Shown: piece by piece, positions 17,444 through 24,464 of the stretch
Position numbering within the stretch: the stretch's first letter is position 1
Layout of the letters: every line of letters begins with the position of its first letter
From: CAWCQC01 sp963819905
GTDB lineage: Bacteria > Actinomycetota > Thermoleophilia > Gaiellales > Gaiellaceae
DNA length: 64,000 nt
Direction: 5' to 3'
Assembly: GCA_963819905.1 (NCBI GenBank)
Contig: CAWFXP010000009.1
Span: forward strand, 558,001-622,000
Program-made: the position numbers and the translations under genes
The notes under the pieces: model-generated
The model's database searches: none
What the model saw: the letters and a program-made list of their open reading frames with translations, nothing else
What the model was told of the DNA's origin: nothing

Positions 17444-17974
17444 TCAGGACAGCGAGACGTCGTCCGGGCGGCCCGGGCGCCACTTCGGGAACCGCGCGTA
17501 GGCCTCCGCCGGCGAGCGCGTCTCCGCCTCGACGCCGGCTCCGTGGCGGAGCGCGAGCTCGGAGCGAGGGTAGACCGTCTCCTTCTCGGGCACGCGCGCG
17601 CCCGCCATGAAGACGACACACGGGCTCTCGCCCGCTCCGACGAAGATGTGCTCGGTGCCCGGCGGGCAGTGGACGAAGTCCCAGGCCCGCAGGCGGCGCT
17701 CCTCGCCCTCGATCAGGAGCAGGCACTCGCCGGAGAGGACGAGGAAGTCCTCCTGGGCGTTCTCGCGGTGGTACATGCCGTTCGGCTGCCCCGGCGAGAG
17801 GACGGCGATCGTGTAGCCGACCTGGGAGAAGGGGGCCTCGTCCCCCTCGAAGATGCACGCCGTGCCGAACGCGTCGCTCGTCACCCAGGCGGCGTCGTGG
17901 ACGTCGACGACGAACCAGCCCTCGGTCACCGCCGTCCGGCCGGCGTCTCGCGGCTCGAGCCGCGCCTCTTCCAT
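17444..17974 (-). CDS. Cupin-domain protein
   Basis: Cupin of 176 aa. The first cupin motif spans PNGMYHRENAQEDFLVLSGE near residues 64-83 (His, His-equivalent and Glu metal ligands, although the usual GxxxxxHxH is altered to YHRENAQEDF), and the second reads DFVHCPPGTEHIFVGAGESP near 97-116 with its His. Such proteins bind a metal and act as dioxygenases, isomerases or sensors; the function here cannot be assigned. TAGGGT at 17981-17986, six bases before the ATG, suggests a leaderless transcript. Confidence 0.75.
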   Translation of the reverse strand: MEEARLEPRDAGRTAVTEGWFVVDVHDAAWVTSDAFGTACIFEGDEAPFSQVGYTIAVLSPGQPNGMYHRENAQEDFLVLSGECLLLIEGEERRLRAWDFVHCPPGTEHIFVGAGESPCVVFMAGARVPEKETVYPRSELALRHGAGVEAETRSPAEAYARFPKWRPGRPDDVSLS

Positions 17975-17980
17975 ACCTGC

Positions 17981-17986
17981 ACCCTA
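17981..17986 (-). promoter_or_regulatory. -10 box TAGGGT for leaderless cupin gene
   Basis: On the minus strand TAGGGT is followed by six bases and then the ATG at 17974. The same TAGGGTGCA word occurs upstream of the DUF72 gene (54164-54169). Confidence 0.45.
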
Positions 17987-17989
17987 GAG

Positions 17990-18418
17990 CTAACCCCAGG
18001 CGACGTCGCGTATCTCGGGCAACTCGACGCCGACCGACCGCCAGAACCGTCCGCCGTCGCCGGAGACGTACAGGCGGTTGCGGGCGCCGTAGAGCACGTG
18101 GTCGGGGTTCTCGGCCAGGGCGACCGCGCGGCCGCGCGGGAGACCGCCGCCGCATTCGTTCCAGGTCTGGCCGCGATCGTATGAGGCGAGGAGCGGCGGG
18201 CGCCGATCGAGAGCGAGGAGGACGGAGGAGCCGACCGCGTCGACGTCCACCAGGTGGGAGGCCGCCCAGTCCGGCACGAGCTCGAGCGGTCGCGGGCGGT
18301 CGGGCACCGTGCCGCCCTGCTGGATCCCGGCCAGCTGGTCCTCGTCCCCGCTTGCGCCGAGCTCGACCAGGTAGAGGCCGTCGGAACACTCCGCGAGCAC
18401 GATCAGCGGTCGAGTCAC
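17990..18418 (-). CDS. BNR/sialidase-repeat-like hypothetical protein
   Basis: A 142-aa protein whose start overlaps the PfkB stop (ATGA). It contains two beta-propeller-like strands of the BNR/Asp-box type, LLASYDRGQTWNECGGGLP near residue 77 and LYVSGDGGRFWRSVGVELP near 116 (pattern S/Y-D-x-G-x-x-W). It is much shorter than a full propeller, so it may be a partial domain or assemble as an oligomer. No signal peptide. Function unknown. Confidence 0.55.
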   Translation of the reverse strand: MTRPLIVLAECSDGLYLVELGASGDEDQLAGIQQGGTVPDRPRPLELVPDWAASHLVDVDAVGSSVLLALDRRPPLLASYDRGQTWNECGGGLPRGRAVALAENPDHVLYGARNRLYVSGDGGRFWRSVGVELPEIRDVAWG

Positions 18419-19230
18419 GGGATCGGCAGCCGTCCCGAGAGGAGCCCGTGGACGAGCGCGGTGGCCCGATGGGCGGAGGACACCGGGCCCTGGCCCGCGA
18501 GGCGCGAGGCAACGTAGGCGGCCGTGAACGCGTCGCCTGCCCCGGTGGGGTCGACGCCCGCAAGGGGGCGGGCGGGTACGAGCTCGGCGAGGTCGTCCGC
18601 ATAGACGACGCAGCCCCGAGAGCCGAGCGTGACGACGATCTCGGGAACTCCCAGGGTGCGCAACGAGCGCTCGTCGAGGCCGAGGCCGAGCGCGTCGATC
18701 TCGCCCTCGGCGAGGTGGAGCACGTCGACGGCCTCGAGCGCCTCAGGGTCGAGCTCGGAATCGTGCTGCACGGGCCCGAGCTCGCGGGGGCGAACCAGCC
18801 CCTGCCCGTCAAACGAGAGCCGCCGGCCGCGGGCCAGCTCGCGAAGGGCGTCGGCCTCGAAGTCGCCCCGCCAGAGCGGCCCGGCATGCACCCAGCCGGC
18901 ATCGTCGACCGCAGCGCCGAGCCACGTCTGCACGTCGTCCAGGGTCCAGGGCGACCCGAGCGCCTCGATCCTGATCTCGCGGCGATCGCCGTCGTTCGCC
19001 AGGTGGAAGACGGGCGTCACCGGCTCCGGTCTCCAGACGACCGGAAGCCCGACCGCGTAGAGCGGCCCGAGCAGGGCGCGATCCTCCTCGGCGCAGCGGG
19101 TCACGACCAGGCCCGGCTCGCCGAGCGCCCGGAGGGCCCGTGCCGCGAAGAGCGGCACGCCGCCCGGCCTCGGCGGCCCTCCGTCGACGAGGTCGCGCGC
19201 GGTGTGGCCGACGACGGCGACGAGGCCCAT
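18415..19230 (-). CDS. PfkB family carbohydrate/nucleoside kinase
   Basis: Sugar-kinase family protein of 271 aa, slightly shorter than usual. The N-terminus VAVVGHTARDLVDGGPPRPG matches the family entry strand. Near the C-terminus VDPTGAGDAFTAAYVASRLA is the PfkB signature 2 with the catalytic Asp and the anion-hole GAGD. A middle segment LHLAEGEIDALGLGLDERSL replaces the usual NxxE region, keeping the Glu. The substrate is unclear. TAGGCT nine bases upstream of the ATG might be the -10 box. It is followed by the BNR-like gene in overlap. Confidence 0.8.
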   Translation of the reverse strand: MGLVAVVGHTARDLVDGGPPRPGGVPLFAARALRALGEPGLVVTRCAEEDRALLGPLYAVGLPVVWRPEPVTPVFHLANDGDRREIRIEALGSPWTLDDVQTWLGAAVDDAGWVHAGPLWRGDFEADALRELARGRRLSFDGQGLVRPRELGPVQHDSELDPEALEAVDVLHLAEGEIDALGLGLDERSLRTLGVPEIVVTLGSRGCVVYADDLAELVPARPLAGVDPTGAGDAFTAAYVASRLAGQGPVSSAHRATALVHGLLSGRLPIP

Positions 19231-19267
19231 GACGCGACGAGCCTAGCGCGATCGTGACCGGCCTTCG

Positions 19268-20224
19268 CTAGGAGGTGAAGACGCGCATCTCCGCCGGCCG
19301 CACGAACATGATCTGACCTTCCTCGAGCTCGAGCTCCTCGGCCTCGTTCCGGCTGACCTGAGCCCACATCGACTCGCCGTCGTCGAGCACGAGCTCGACG
19401 CGAACCTCGAAGCCGAGGTGCACGACACGCTCGATCATCGCCTCCTGCGTCGACCCGTTCGGGCTGGCTCGCAGCTCGATGTCGTGCGGGCGGACGAAGC
19501 CCTCGCCGAGCCGGTTGACCGGCCCGATGAAGCTCATGACGAACTCGTTGGCCGGGTGCTCGTAGAGGTCACGCGGCTTGCCGACCTGCACGATCTGCCC
19601 CTCGTTCATGAGGACGACACGGTCAGCCACCTCCATGGCCTCTTCCTGGTCGTGCGTCACGAGGACCGTCGTAACGTGGACGTCTTCGTGGAGATGCCGG
19701 AGCCATTGCCGCAGCTCCTTCCTGACACGGGCATCGAGGGCTCCGAACGGCTCGTCGAGGAGCAGCACCCTGGGCTCGATAGCGAGCGCGCGCGCGAGCG
19801 CCATGCGCTGGCGCTGCCCACCCGAGAGCTGTGAGGGGTATCGGTCGGCAAGCCCGGAGAGCTGAACGAGGTCCAGGAGGGCGTGAACCCGCTCGCGGAT
19901 CTCCGGCTTGCGCTGCTTCCGGATCGTCAGCCCGAATGCGACGTTGTCGAAGACCGTCATGTGCTTGAACGCGGCGTAGTGCTGGAACACCATGCCGACG
20001 CCGCGCTTCTGCGGTGGGAGGCTGGTCGCATCCTCCCCCAGGATCGCGACCTGGCCGGAGTCGGGCTGCTCGAGCCCGGCGATCACCCGGAGCAACGTCG
20101 ACTTCCCGCTGCCGCTCGGGCCGAGAAGCGCGGTCAAGGACCCGGTCGGGATTGCGACCGAGATGTTGTCGAGCGCGACGAAGCTACCGAACCGCTTCGT
20201 CGTCTGCTGCACCGTGATCGCCAC
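19268..20224 (-). CDS. cysA: Sulfate/thiosulfate ABC transporter ATP-binding protein
   Basis: ATPase of the sulfate uptake system. The 318-aa protein has Walker A LLGPSGSGKSTLLRVIAGLE, signature SQLSGGQRQRMALARALAIE, Walker B VLLLDEPFGALDARVRKELR (the CysA-type continuation), H-loop VTHDQEEAMEVADRV, and the sulfate-specific segment NEFVMSFIGPVNRL near residue 215 followed by a short TOBE-like domain (FVRPHDIELR). I chose the GTG at 20224 because AGGAG lies seven bases upstream; a GTG at 20230 would leave only one base. It overlaps cysW by 41 bases and is last in the operon. Confidence 0.93.
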   Translation of the reverse strand: MAITVQQTTKRFGSFVALDNISVAIPTGSLTALLGPSGSGKSTLLRVIAGLEQPDSGQVAILGEDATSLPPQKRGVGMVFQHYAAFKHMTVFDNVAFGLTIRKQRKPEIRERVHALLDLVQLSGLADRYPSQLSGGQRQRMALARALAIEPRVLLLDEPFGALDARVRKELRQWLRHLHEDVHVTTVLVTHDQEEAMEVADRVVLMNEGQIVQVGKPRDLYEHPANEFVMSFIGPVNRLGEGFVRPHDIELRASPNGSTQEAMIERVVHLGFEVRVELVLDDGESMWAQVSRNEAEELELEEGQIMFVRPAEMRVFTS

Positions 20225-21014
20225 GGGCACGCTCCTTTCTTCCGAGGAGGTTCATTGCGACGAGAGTCGAGACGGCGATGAGCGCGAGCACGACGGCGGT
20301 CGTGTACACGCCGGTCTGGTCGAAAGCGAGGTAACGCTCGTCGATGTGGAGGGTCAGCGTCTCCGTCTTCCCGGCGATTCGCCCGGAGACCACGGCGACG
20401 GCTCCGTACTCGCCGAGTGCGCGGGCAGTCGTCAGAACGATCCCGTACGCGACGCCCCAGCGGATCGCCGGAAGCGTGATCCGCCAGAACGTCGCCGTTC
20501 TGGAGGCGCCAAGCGTCCATGCGGCCTCCTCCTGGTCGGTCCCGATCTCGCGAAGAACGGGCACGACCTCGCGCACGACGAACGGAAGGGACACGAAGAT
20601 GGTCGCGAGCACCATCCCCGGGAGCGAGAAGATGATGCGGATGCCGTGGTCGGTCAGCCAGCTCCCGATCCAACCGCTCTTGCCGTAGACAAGGATCAGG
20701 CTGAGCCCGACCACGACCGGGGAGAGTGCGAGCGGGAGACCGATCGCCGAGTTCAGGAACCAGTTCCCGCGGCCGGAGCCGCGCCGAACGATCGCGAGCG
20801 CGCAGAGGATGCCGAAGATCGTGTTGGCCGGAACGGCGATCGCGGCGATGACGAGCGTCACCTGCAACGCGTGGATGAACGCAGGACTCGTGAGCTCGCC
20901 CCAGACAGCGGCGAGGCCATCCTCGAACATCCGGTAGAAGACCATTCCGACCGGGATCAGAAGCAGGAAGAGCAGGTAGCCGAGCGCGCTGAATCGCAGG
21001 AGGTAGCGGCTCAC
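20184..21014 (-). CDS. cysW: Sulfate ABC transporter permease CysW
   Basis: Inner-membrane permease of 276 aa. It begins SRYLLRFSALGYLLFLLLIP, has about six helices, and shows the EAA loop EEAAWTLGASRTATFWRITL near residue 180 that contacts the ATPase, and RALGEYGAVAVVSGRIAGKT near 215, typical of CysW. GTG at 21014 overlaps the cysT stop (GTGA). Confidence 0.92.
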   Translation of the reverse strand: MSRYLLRFSALGYLLFLLLIPVGMVFYRMFEDGLAAVWGELTSPAFIHALQVTLVIAAIAVPANTIFGILCALAIVRRGSGRGNWFLNSAIGLPLALSPVVVGLSLILVYGKSGWIGSWLTDHGIRIIFSLPGMVLATIFVSLPFVVREVVPVLREIGTDQEEAAWTLGASRTATFWRITLPAIRWGVAYGIVLTTARALGEYGAVAVVSGRIAGKTETLTLHIDERYLAFDQTGVYTTAVVLALIAVSTLVAMNLLGRKERARGDHGAADDEAVR

Positions 21015-21841
21015 GCTTCGTGCCTCCGCGTCCAGCGCTCGGCCACGTCGGCCGCGACGAGCACGACGAGAGAGAGTAGGAGCAGGACGACCGAGACAGC
21101 GGCGGCGGCAGCGGAACGATCGCTCTCGATCTGGCTGAAGATGTACCAGGACGACACCTCGGTCTCGAACGGGATGTTCCCCGAGATGAGGATCACTGCC
21201 CCGAACTCGCCGATGGCCCGCCCGAACCCGAGCGCAGCGCCCGACAGGATCGCCGGTAGGAGGTTCGGCAGCACGATTCGGCGGAAGGTCGTGAAGGGGC
21301 TCGCGCCGAGCGACGTCGCTGCTTCCTCCATCTCTCGGTCGAGCTCCAGTAGCACAGGCTGGACTGCCCGCGTGATGAAGGGCAGCGTGACGAACAGGAG
21401 CGCGAGCCCGATCGCGAGCTTCGTGAAGGCCACGTTGACGCCGAACGGGCTCTGCGGCCCGTAGCAGGCGAGCAGCGTCAACCCGGCGACAATCGTCGGC
21501 AGTGCGAAGGGCAGGTCGATGACGGCGTTGACGACGCTCTTGCCGCGGAAGGAATCGCGGACGAGCACCCAGGCGATGAGCGTCCCGCTGACCGCGTTGA
21601 TCGCGACGACGATCAGCGAGACGGTGAACGTGAGCTTGAGTGCGGCAACGGCCTCCGGGGCCGTGACCGCCGCCCAGAAGCTGGCCCAGCCGCCGCTGAA
21701 CGCCTCGGCGATGACTGCGGCGAGTGGGATCAGGACGATCAGGCTCAGGTAGACCGTCGAGATGCCGAGCGTCATGACGCCGGCGCGCGGCTTCCCGCGC
21801 GCCGGCGCCCGTACGGCTTCGGATGCGGCGTGGCTGCTCAA
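21011..21841 (-). CDS. cysT: Sulfate ABC transporter permease CysT
   Basis: Second permease of the sulfate importer, 276 aa. The segment VIDLPFALPTIVAGLTLLAC near residue 108 with YGPQSPFG and the EAA loop EEAATSLGASPFTTFRRIVL near 180 identify CysT/CysU. The start used is TTG at 21841, three bases after the binding-protein stop, with only a weak AGG upstream, so the exact start is uncertain. Confidence 0.92.
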   Translation of the reverse strand: MSSHAASEAVRAPARGKPRAGVMTLGISTVYLSLIVLIPLAAVIAEAFSGGWASFWAAVTAPEAVAALKLTFTVSLIVVAINAVSGTLIAWVLVRDSFRGKSVVNAVIDLPFALPTIVAGLTLLACYGPQSPFGVNVAFTKLAIGLALLFVTLPFITRAVQPVLLELDREMEEAATSLGASPFTTFRRIVLPNLLPAILSGAALGFGRAIGEFGAVILISGNIPFETEVSSWYIFSQIESDRSAAAAAVSVVLLLLSLVVLVAADVAERWTRRHEA

Positions 21842-21844
21842 CGC

Positions 21845-22909
21845 CTAGTCGTCGGTGGGGACCCCGAGCTCCTGCTCGATGCCGGCGACGATTCCGTTCT
21901 CGCGATCGAAGAACGTCTCGTTCACCTCGCTCCAACCGCCGAGATCGGCGATCGTGAAGAGCCCTGCCGGCTCCGGAAAGTCGAACTGCGCTGCAACGTC
22001 CGGGTCGGCAGGCCGGTAGCCGTGCTCGCCGAAGACCTGCTGCGCCTCCGGCGACTGGACGAACTCGAGCCAGTCCGCCGCTGCCGGTCCGGAGTCGACG
22101 ATCACTGCCGCCGGGTTCTCGATCAGGATCGTCTGATCCGGGACGATGTACTCGAACGGCTGGCCCTGGTCGATCGCGAAGATCGCCTCGTTCTCGTAGG
22201 CGAGCATGACGTCGCCCTTGCCGGCCGAGAACGTCTGGAGAGCCTCCCGCGCGCTCTTGTCCTGAACCGGCGTTGCGGCGAGCAGATCGGCGAGATACTG
22301 AACCGCCTCGTCCTCGGTCTTGCCCTCCTCGAGCTGCGCCCCGTAGGCGGCCATCAGGTTCCATTTCGCCCCACCTGACGTGAACGGGTTCGGCGTGACG
22401 ACCTCGACGTCGCCGCCGACCAAGTCCTCCCAGCCGTCGATGCCCTTCGGGTTCCCCTGACGGACGACGAAGACGACGACGGAGTTCGAGACCATCCCGT
22501 CGTACTCCGCCGTCTGCTGCCAGTCCGAGGCGACGAGCCCGGCATCGACGAGACGCGTGACGTCGGGCTCGAGGGAGAACGCGACGTAGGAGGCCGGGAG
22601 GCCGGCCTCCACGGCACGGCTCTGCTCGCCCGAGGACGCGTAGGACTGTTCGAACTCGACACCCTCGCCGCCCGGAGTACCCTGGAACGCGGGGATCAGC
22701 TCCTCGTAGACCTCACGCGGAGTCGAGTAGGCGACGAGGGAGATCTTCTGACCGTCGCCGCCGGAGCCGTCCGCGGTCGTTGCCGCGCCTTCGGCAGCGT
22801 TGGCTTCGGCTTCGCCGCCTCCGCCGCAGGCGGCGAGGGTGCTTGCCGAGAGGGCCAGAACAAGGACGAGAACCCCGATCCGAAGCCTTGTGAAACGTGG
22901 GAATGACAT
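21845..22909 (-). CDS. Sulfate-binding lipoprotein
   Basis: Extracytoplasmic solute-binding protein for sulfate/thiosulfate, 354 aa. The signal peptide MSFPRFTRLRIGVLVLVLAL ends in the lipobox LAAC near residue 28, followed by a flexible Gly/Ala/Glu linker, so it is membrane-anchored. Family motifs include VAYSTPREVYEELIPAFQ near 60, QSYASSGEQSRAVEAGLPAS near 90, and VVTPNPFTSGGAKWNLMAAY near 165. ATG at 22909 has GAGGAG five bases upstream; an earlier in-frame start at 22948 overlaps the promoter and is rejected. First gene of the cys operon. Confidence 0.93.
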   Translation of the reverse strand: MSFPRFTRLRIGVLVLVLALSASTLAACGGGGEAEANAAEGAATTADGSGGDGQKISLVAYSTPREVYEELIPAFQGTPGGEGVEFEQSYASSGEQSRAVEAGLPASYVAFSLEPDVTRLVDAGLVASDWQQTAEYDGMVSNSVVVFVVRQGNPKGIDGWEDLVGGDVEVVTPNPFTSGGAKWNLMAAYGAQLEEGKTEDEAVQYLADLLAATPVQDKSAREALQTFSAGKGDVMLAYENEAIFAIDQGQPFEYIVPDQTILIENPAAVIVDSGPAAADWLEFVQSPEAQQVFGEHGYRPADPDVAAQFDFPEPAGLFTIADLGGWSEVNETFFDRENGIVAGIEQELGVPTDD

Positions 22910-22924
22910 CGATGCTCCTCTGTT

Positions 22925-22949
22925 GACTTTCTCAACCGACTTACTCAAC
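22925..22949 (-). repeat. Tandem 12-bp repeats in the sulfate-operon leader
   Basis: On the minus strand GTTGAGTAAGTC (22938-22949) and GTTGAGAAAGTC (22925-22936) are direct repeats with one mismatch, separated by one base, starting inside the -10 box and running into the transcribed leader. The position suits an operator for a repressor, plausibly the divergent Rrf2 protein. Confidence 0.6.
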
Positions 22950-22975
22950 TTAGTCGCAGAGACTCACAATCGCAA
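22947..22975 (-). promoter_or_regulatory. Promoter of the sulfate-uptake operon
   Basis: On the minus strand TTGCGA (22970-22975) and TAAGTT (22947-22952) are exactly 17 bases apart in an unusually AT-rich stretch. The predicted start is about 22940, leaving a roughly 30-base leader with a GAGGAG ribosome site before ATG 22909. Confidence 0.65.
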
Positions 22976-22989
22976 GCTAGCTAGTAAAT

Positions 22990-23019
22990 TTGACATTTTT
23001 TATAGGGATTTTCTACAGA
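22990..23019 (+). promoter_or_regulatory. Possible sigma70-type promoter toward the rrf2 gene
   Basis: TTGACA at 22990-22995 and TACAGA at 23014-23019 with 18 bases between. A second candidate, GACACT at 23112-23117, lies six bases before the GTG at 23124 and would give a leaderless transcript; both may be used. Confidence 0.5.
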
Positions 23020-23123
23020 TCTCACGCTAGTTGGACGGCCGACGGTCGTCAAGGCCGAGCTCGCCCGAGTACTGGAGGGCGCGGGATCGTGGGGAGGGCG
23101 CGGGATCGTGCGACACTGCTCGC

Positions 23124-23594
23124 GTGCGCGTCTCCGCCAGAGCCGACTATGCGATCAGGGCGGCCATCGAGCTGGCGGCCGCCGAGGGCGCCGGTCCTGT
23201 GAAGCGCGAAGCGATTTTCGAGGCGCAGCAGATCCCGGTGAGCTTCCTCGAGAACATTCTCCTCGATCTCAAGCGAGCCGGGATCGTCCAGAGCCTGCGC
23301 GGCCAGGAGGGCGGCTACTGGCTCGCGCGATCGGCCGGCGACGTGTCGGTCGCCGACGTGATTCGCGCAGTCGACGGCCCACTTGTGAACATCCGCGGAG
23401 CGCGGCCGGAAGACGTCGCCTACGCTGGAAGCGCCAGGGCGCTGCGCGACGTCTGGCTGGCGTCCCGGGCCAATCTTCGGGCGGTTCTCGAGGTCACCAC
23501 CCTCGCGAACCTCGTGTCCGGTGAGCTGCCCGAGGCGGTCAGCCGGCTCGCGTCTGCGGCTGGTCGGGAATCGCGTGCCTCTCCACAGCGCTGA
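23124..23594 (+). CDS. Rrf2 family transcriptional regulator
   Basis: DNA-binding regulator of 156 aa of the Rrf2 family (IscR, CymR, NsrR relatives). The winged-helix domain begins VSARADYAIRAAIELAAAEG, with recognition region IPVSFLENILLDLKRAGIVQ and wing LRGQEGGYWLARSAGDVSVA, ending with ADVIRAVDGPLVNIRG. The three-Cys Fe-S loop of IscR/NsrR is absent, so it resembles CymR-type regulators that sense by partner or ligand. It is divergent from the sulfate operon, and the tandem repeats in that promoter are its likely target (inference). GTG at 23124 fits the family N-terminus; the longer TTG frame at 23031 does not. Confidence 0.85.
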   Translation: MRVSARADYAIRAAIELAAAEGAGPVKREAIFEAQQIPVSFLENILLDLKRAGIVQSLRGQEGGYWLARSAGDVSVADVIRAVDGPLVNIRGARPEDVAYAGSARALRDVWLASRANLRAVLEVTTLANLVSGELPEAVSRLASAAGRESRASPQR

Positions 23595-23604
23595 TTTCGA
23601 GGCC

Positions 23605-24432
23605 TCAGCGCTCGGACTCGAGCACCTCGTGGAAGAACGCCGTGACGACCTCGACGGCTTCTCCCGGCGCCTCGAGCAGGTCGGCATGACCGATGGTCGG
23701 GAACTCGTAGAGGCGAGCCCAGTCGGGGACGGCCTCGACGATCTGCGCGACGCTGAAGCCCGAAGGCGCGAGGCGGGGCGGCGTCATGATGTCTCGCGTC
23801 CCGTTCGTGAAGAGGATCGGCCGGCGGATCGTCCGGGCCAGCGGCTCGAGATCCATCTGCTCCATCGCGAGGCAGGCGTGGCGGACCGTGTAGGGCGAGT
23901 TCTTGCGGATGACGGAGCGCACCATCTCGAAGATGGTCGGGTTCTCCTCGATGAAGTCGGCGCTGACCGCCTGGATCGTCACGAGGTCGGAGAGCTCGTC
24001 GAGCGGAAGCCCCTCGGAGAGCACGCGCCAGTTGCGGAACATCGTGCGTCGGTAGACGTCGCAGCGCGCCATCGCGCAGTCGGCGCAGGCGGCGACCGTC
24101 TTCTCCGGATACTTGGCCGTGAACGCGATCGCCACCATGCCGCCCATCGACGTTCCGTGGACGAGCGCCTTCTCGATTCCCAGCGCCTCGAGCAGGCCGG
24201 CGCCCTCGTCGGCCCAGCCCTCGACGGAGTAGTCCTCGATCGGGCAGTCAGAGCGCCCGTAGCCGGTCGCGTCGTAGGAGAGCAGGCGGAAGTTCTCGCG
24301 GAAGCCGTCGTTGACCATGGCGAAGTTCTGGCGTGCGAACAGCGAGCCGCCGAACTGGAGGACGAGCGGCTTGTCCTCCGGGCCCGTGAGCTCGTAGTAG
24401 ACGCGGCAGTCGTTCACGGTCGCGTAGGGCAT
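23605..24432 (-). CDS. Alpha/beta hydrolase (3-oxoadipate enol-lactonase-like)
   Basis: Cytoplasmic hydrolase of 275 aa with the nucleophile elbow ALVHGTSMGGMVAIAFTAKY (Ser near residue 95), the oxyanion segment VLQFGGSLFARQNF near 25, an Asp in NGTRDIMTPPRLA near 215, and the final catalytic His in FPTIGHADLLEAPGEAV near 250. This order resembles PcaD/BioH-like hydrolases, but the substrate is unknown. ATG at 24432 has AGGGAG upstream. It lies 32 bases downstream of the giant kinase gene and could be read from its transcript. Confidence 0.82.
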   Translation of the reverse strand: MPYATVNDCRVYYELTGPEDKPLVLQFGGSLFARQNFAMVNDGFRENFRLLSYDATGYGRSDCPIEDYSVEGWADEGAGLLEALGIEKALVHGTSMGGMVAIAFTAKYPEKTVAACADCAMARCDVYRRTMFRNWRVLSEGLPLDELSDLVTIQAVSADFIEENPTIFEMVRSVIRKNSPYTVRHACLAMEQMDLEPLARTIRRPILFTNGTRDIMTPPRLAPSGFSVAQIVEAVPDWARLYEFPTIGHADLLEAPGEAVEVVTAFFHEVLESER

Positions 24433-24464
24433 AGTCGGTGTCTCCCTTCGGTTGACGTGGCGTC

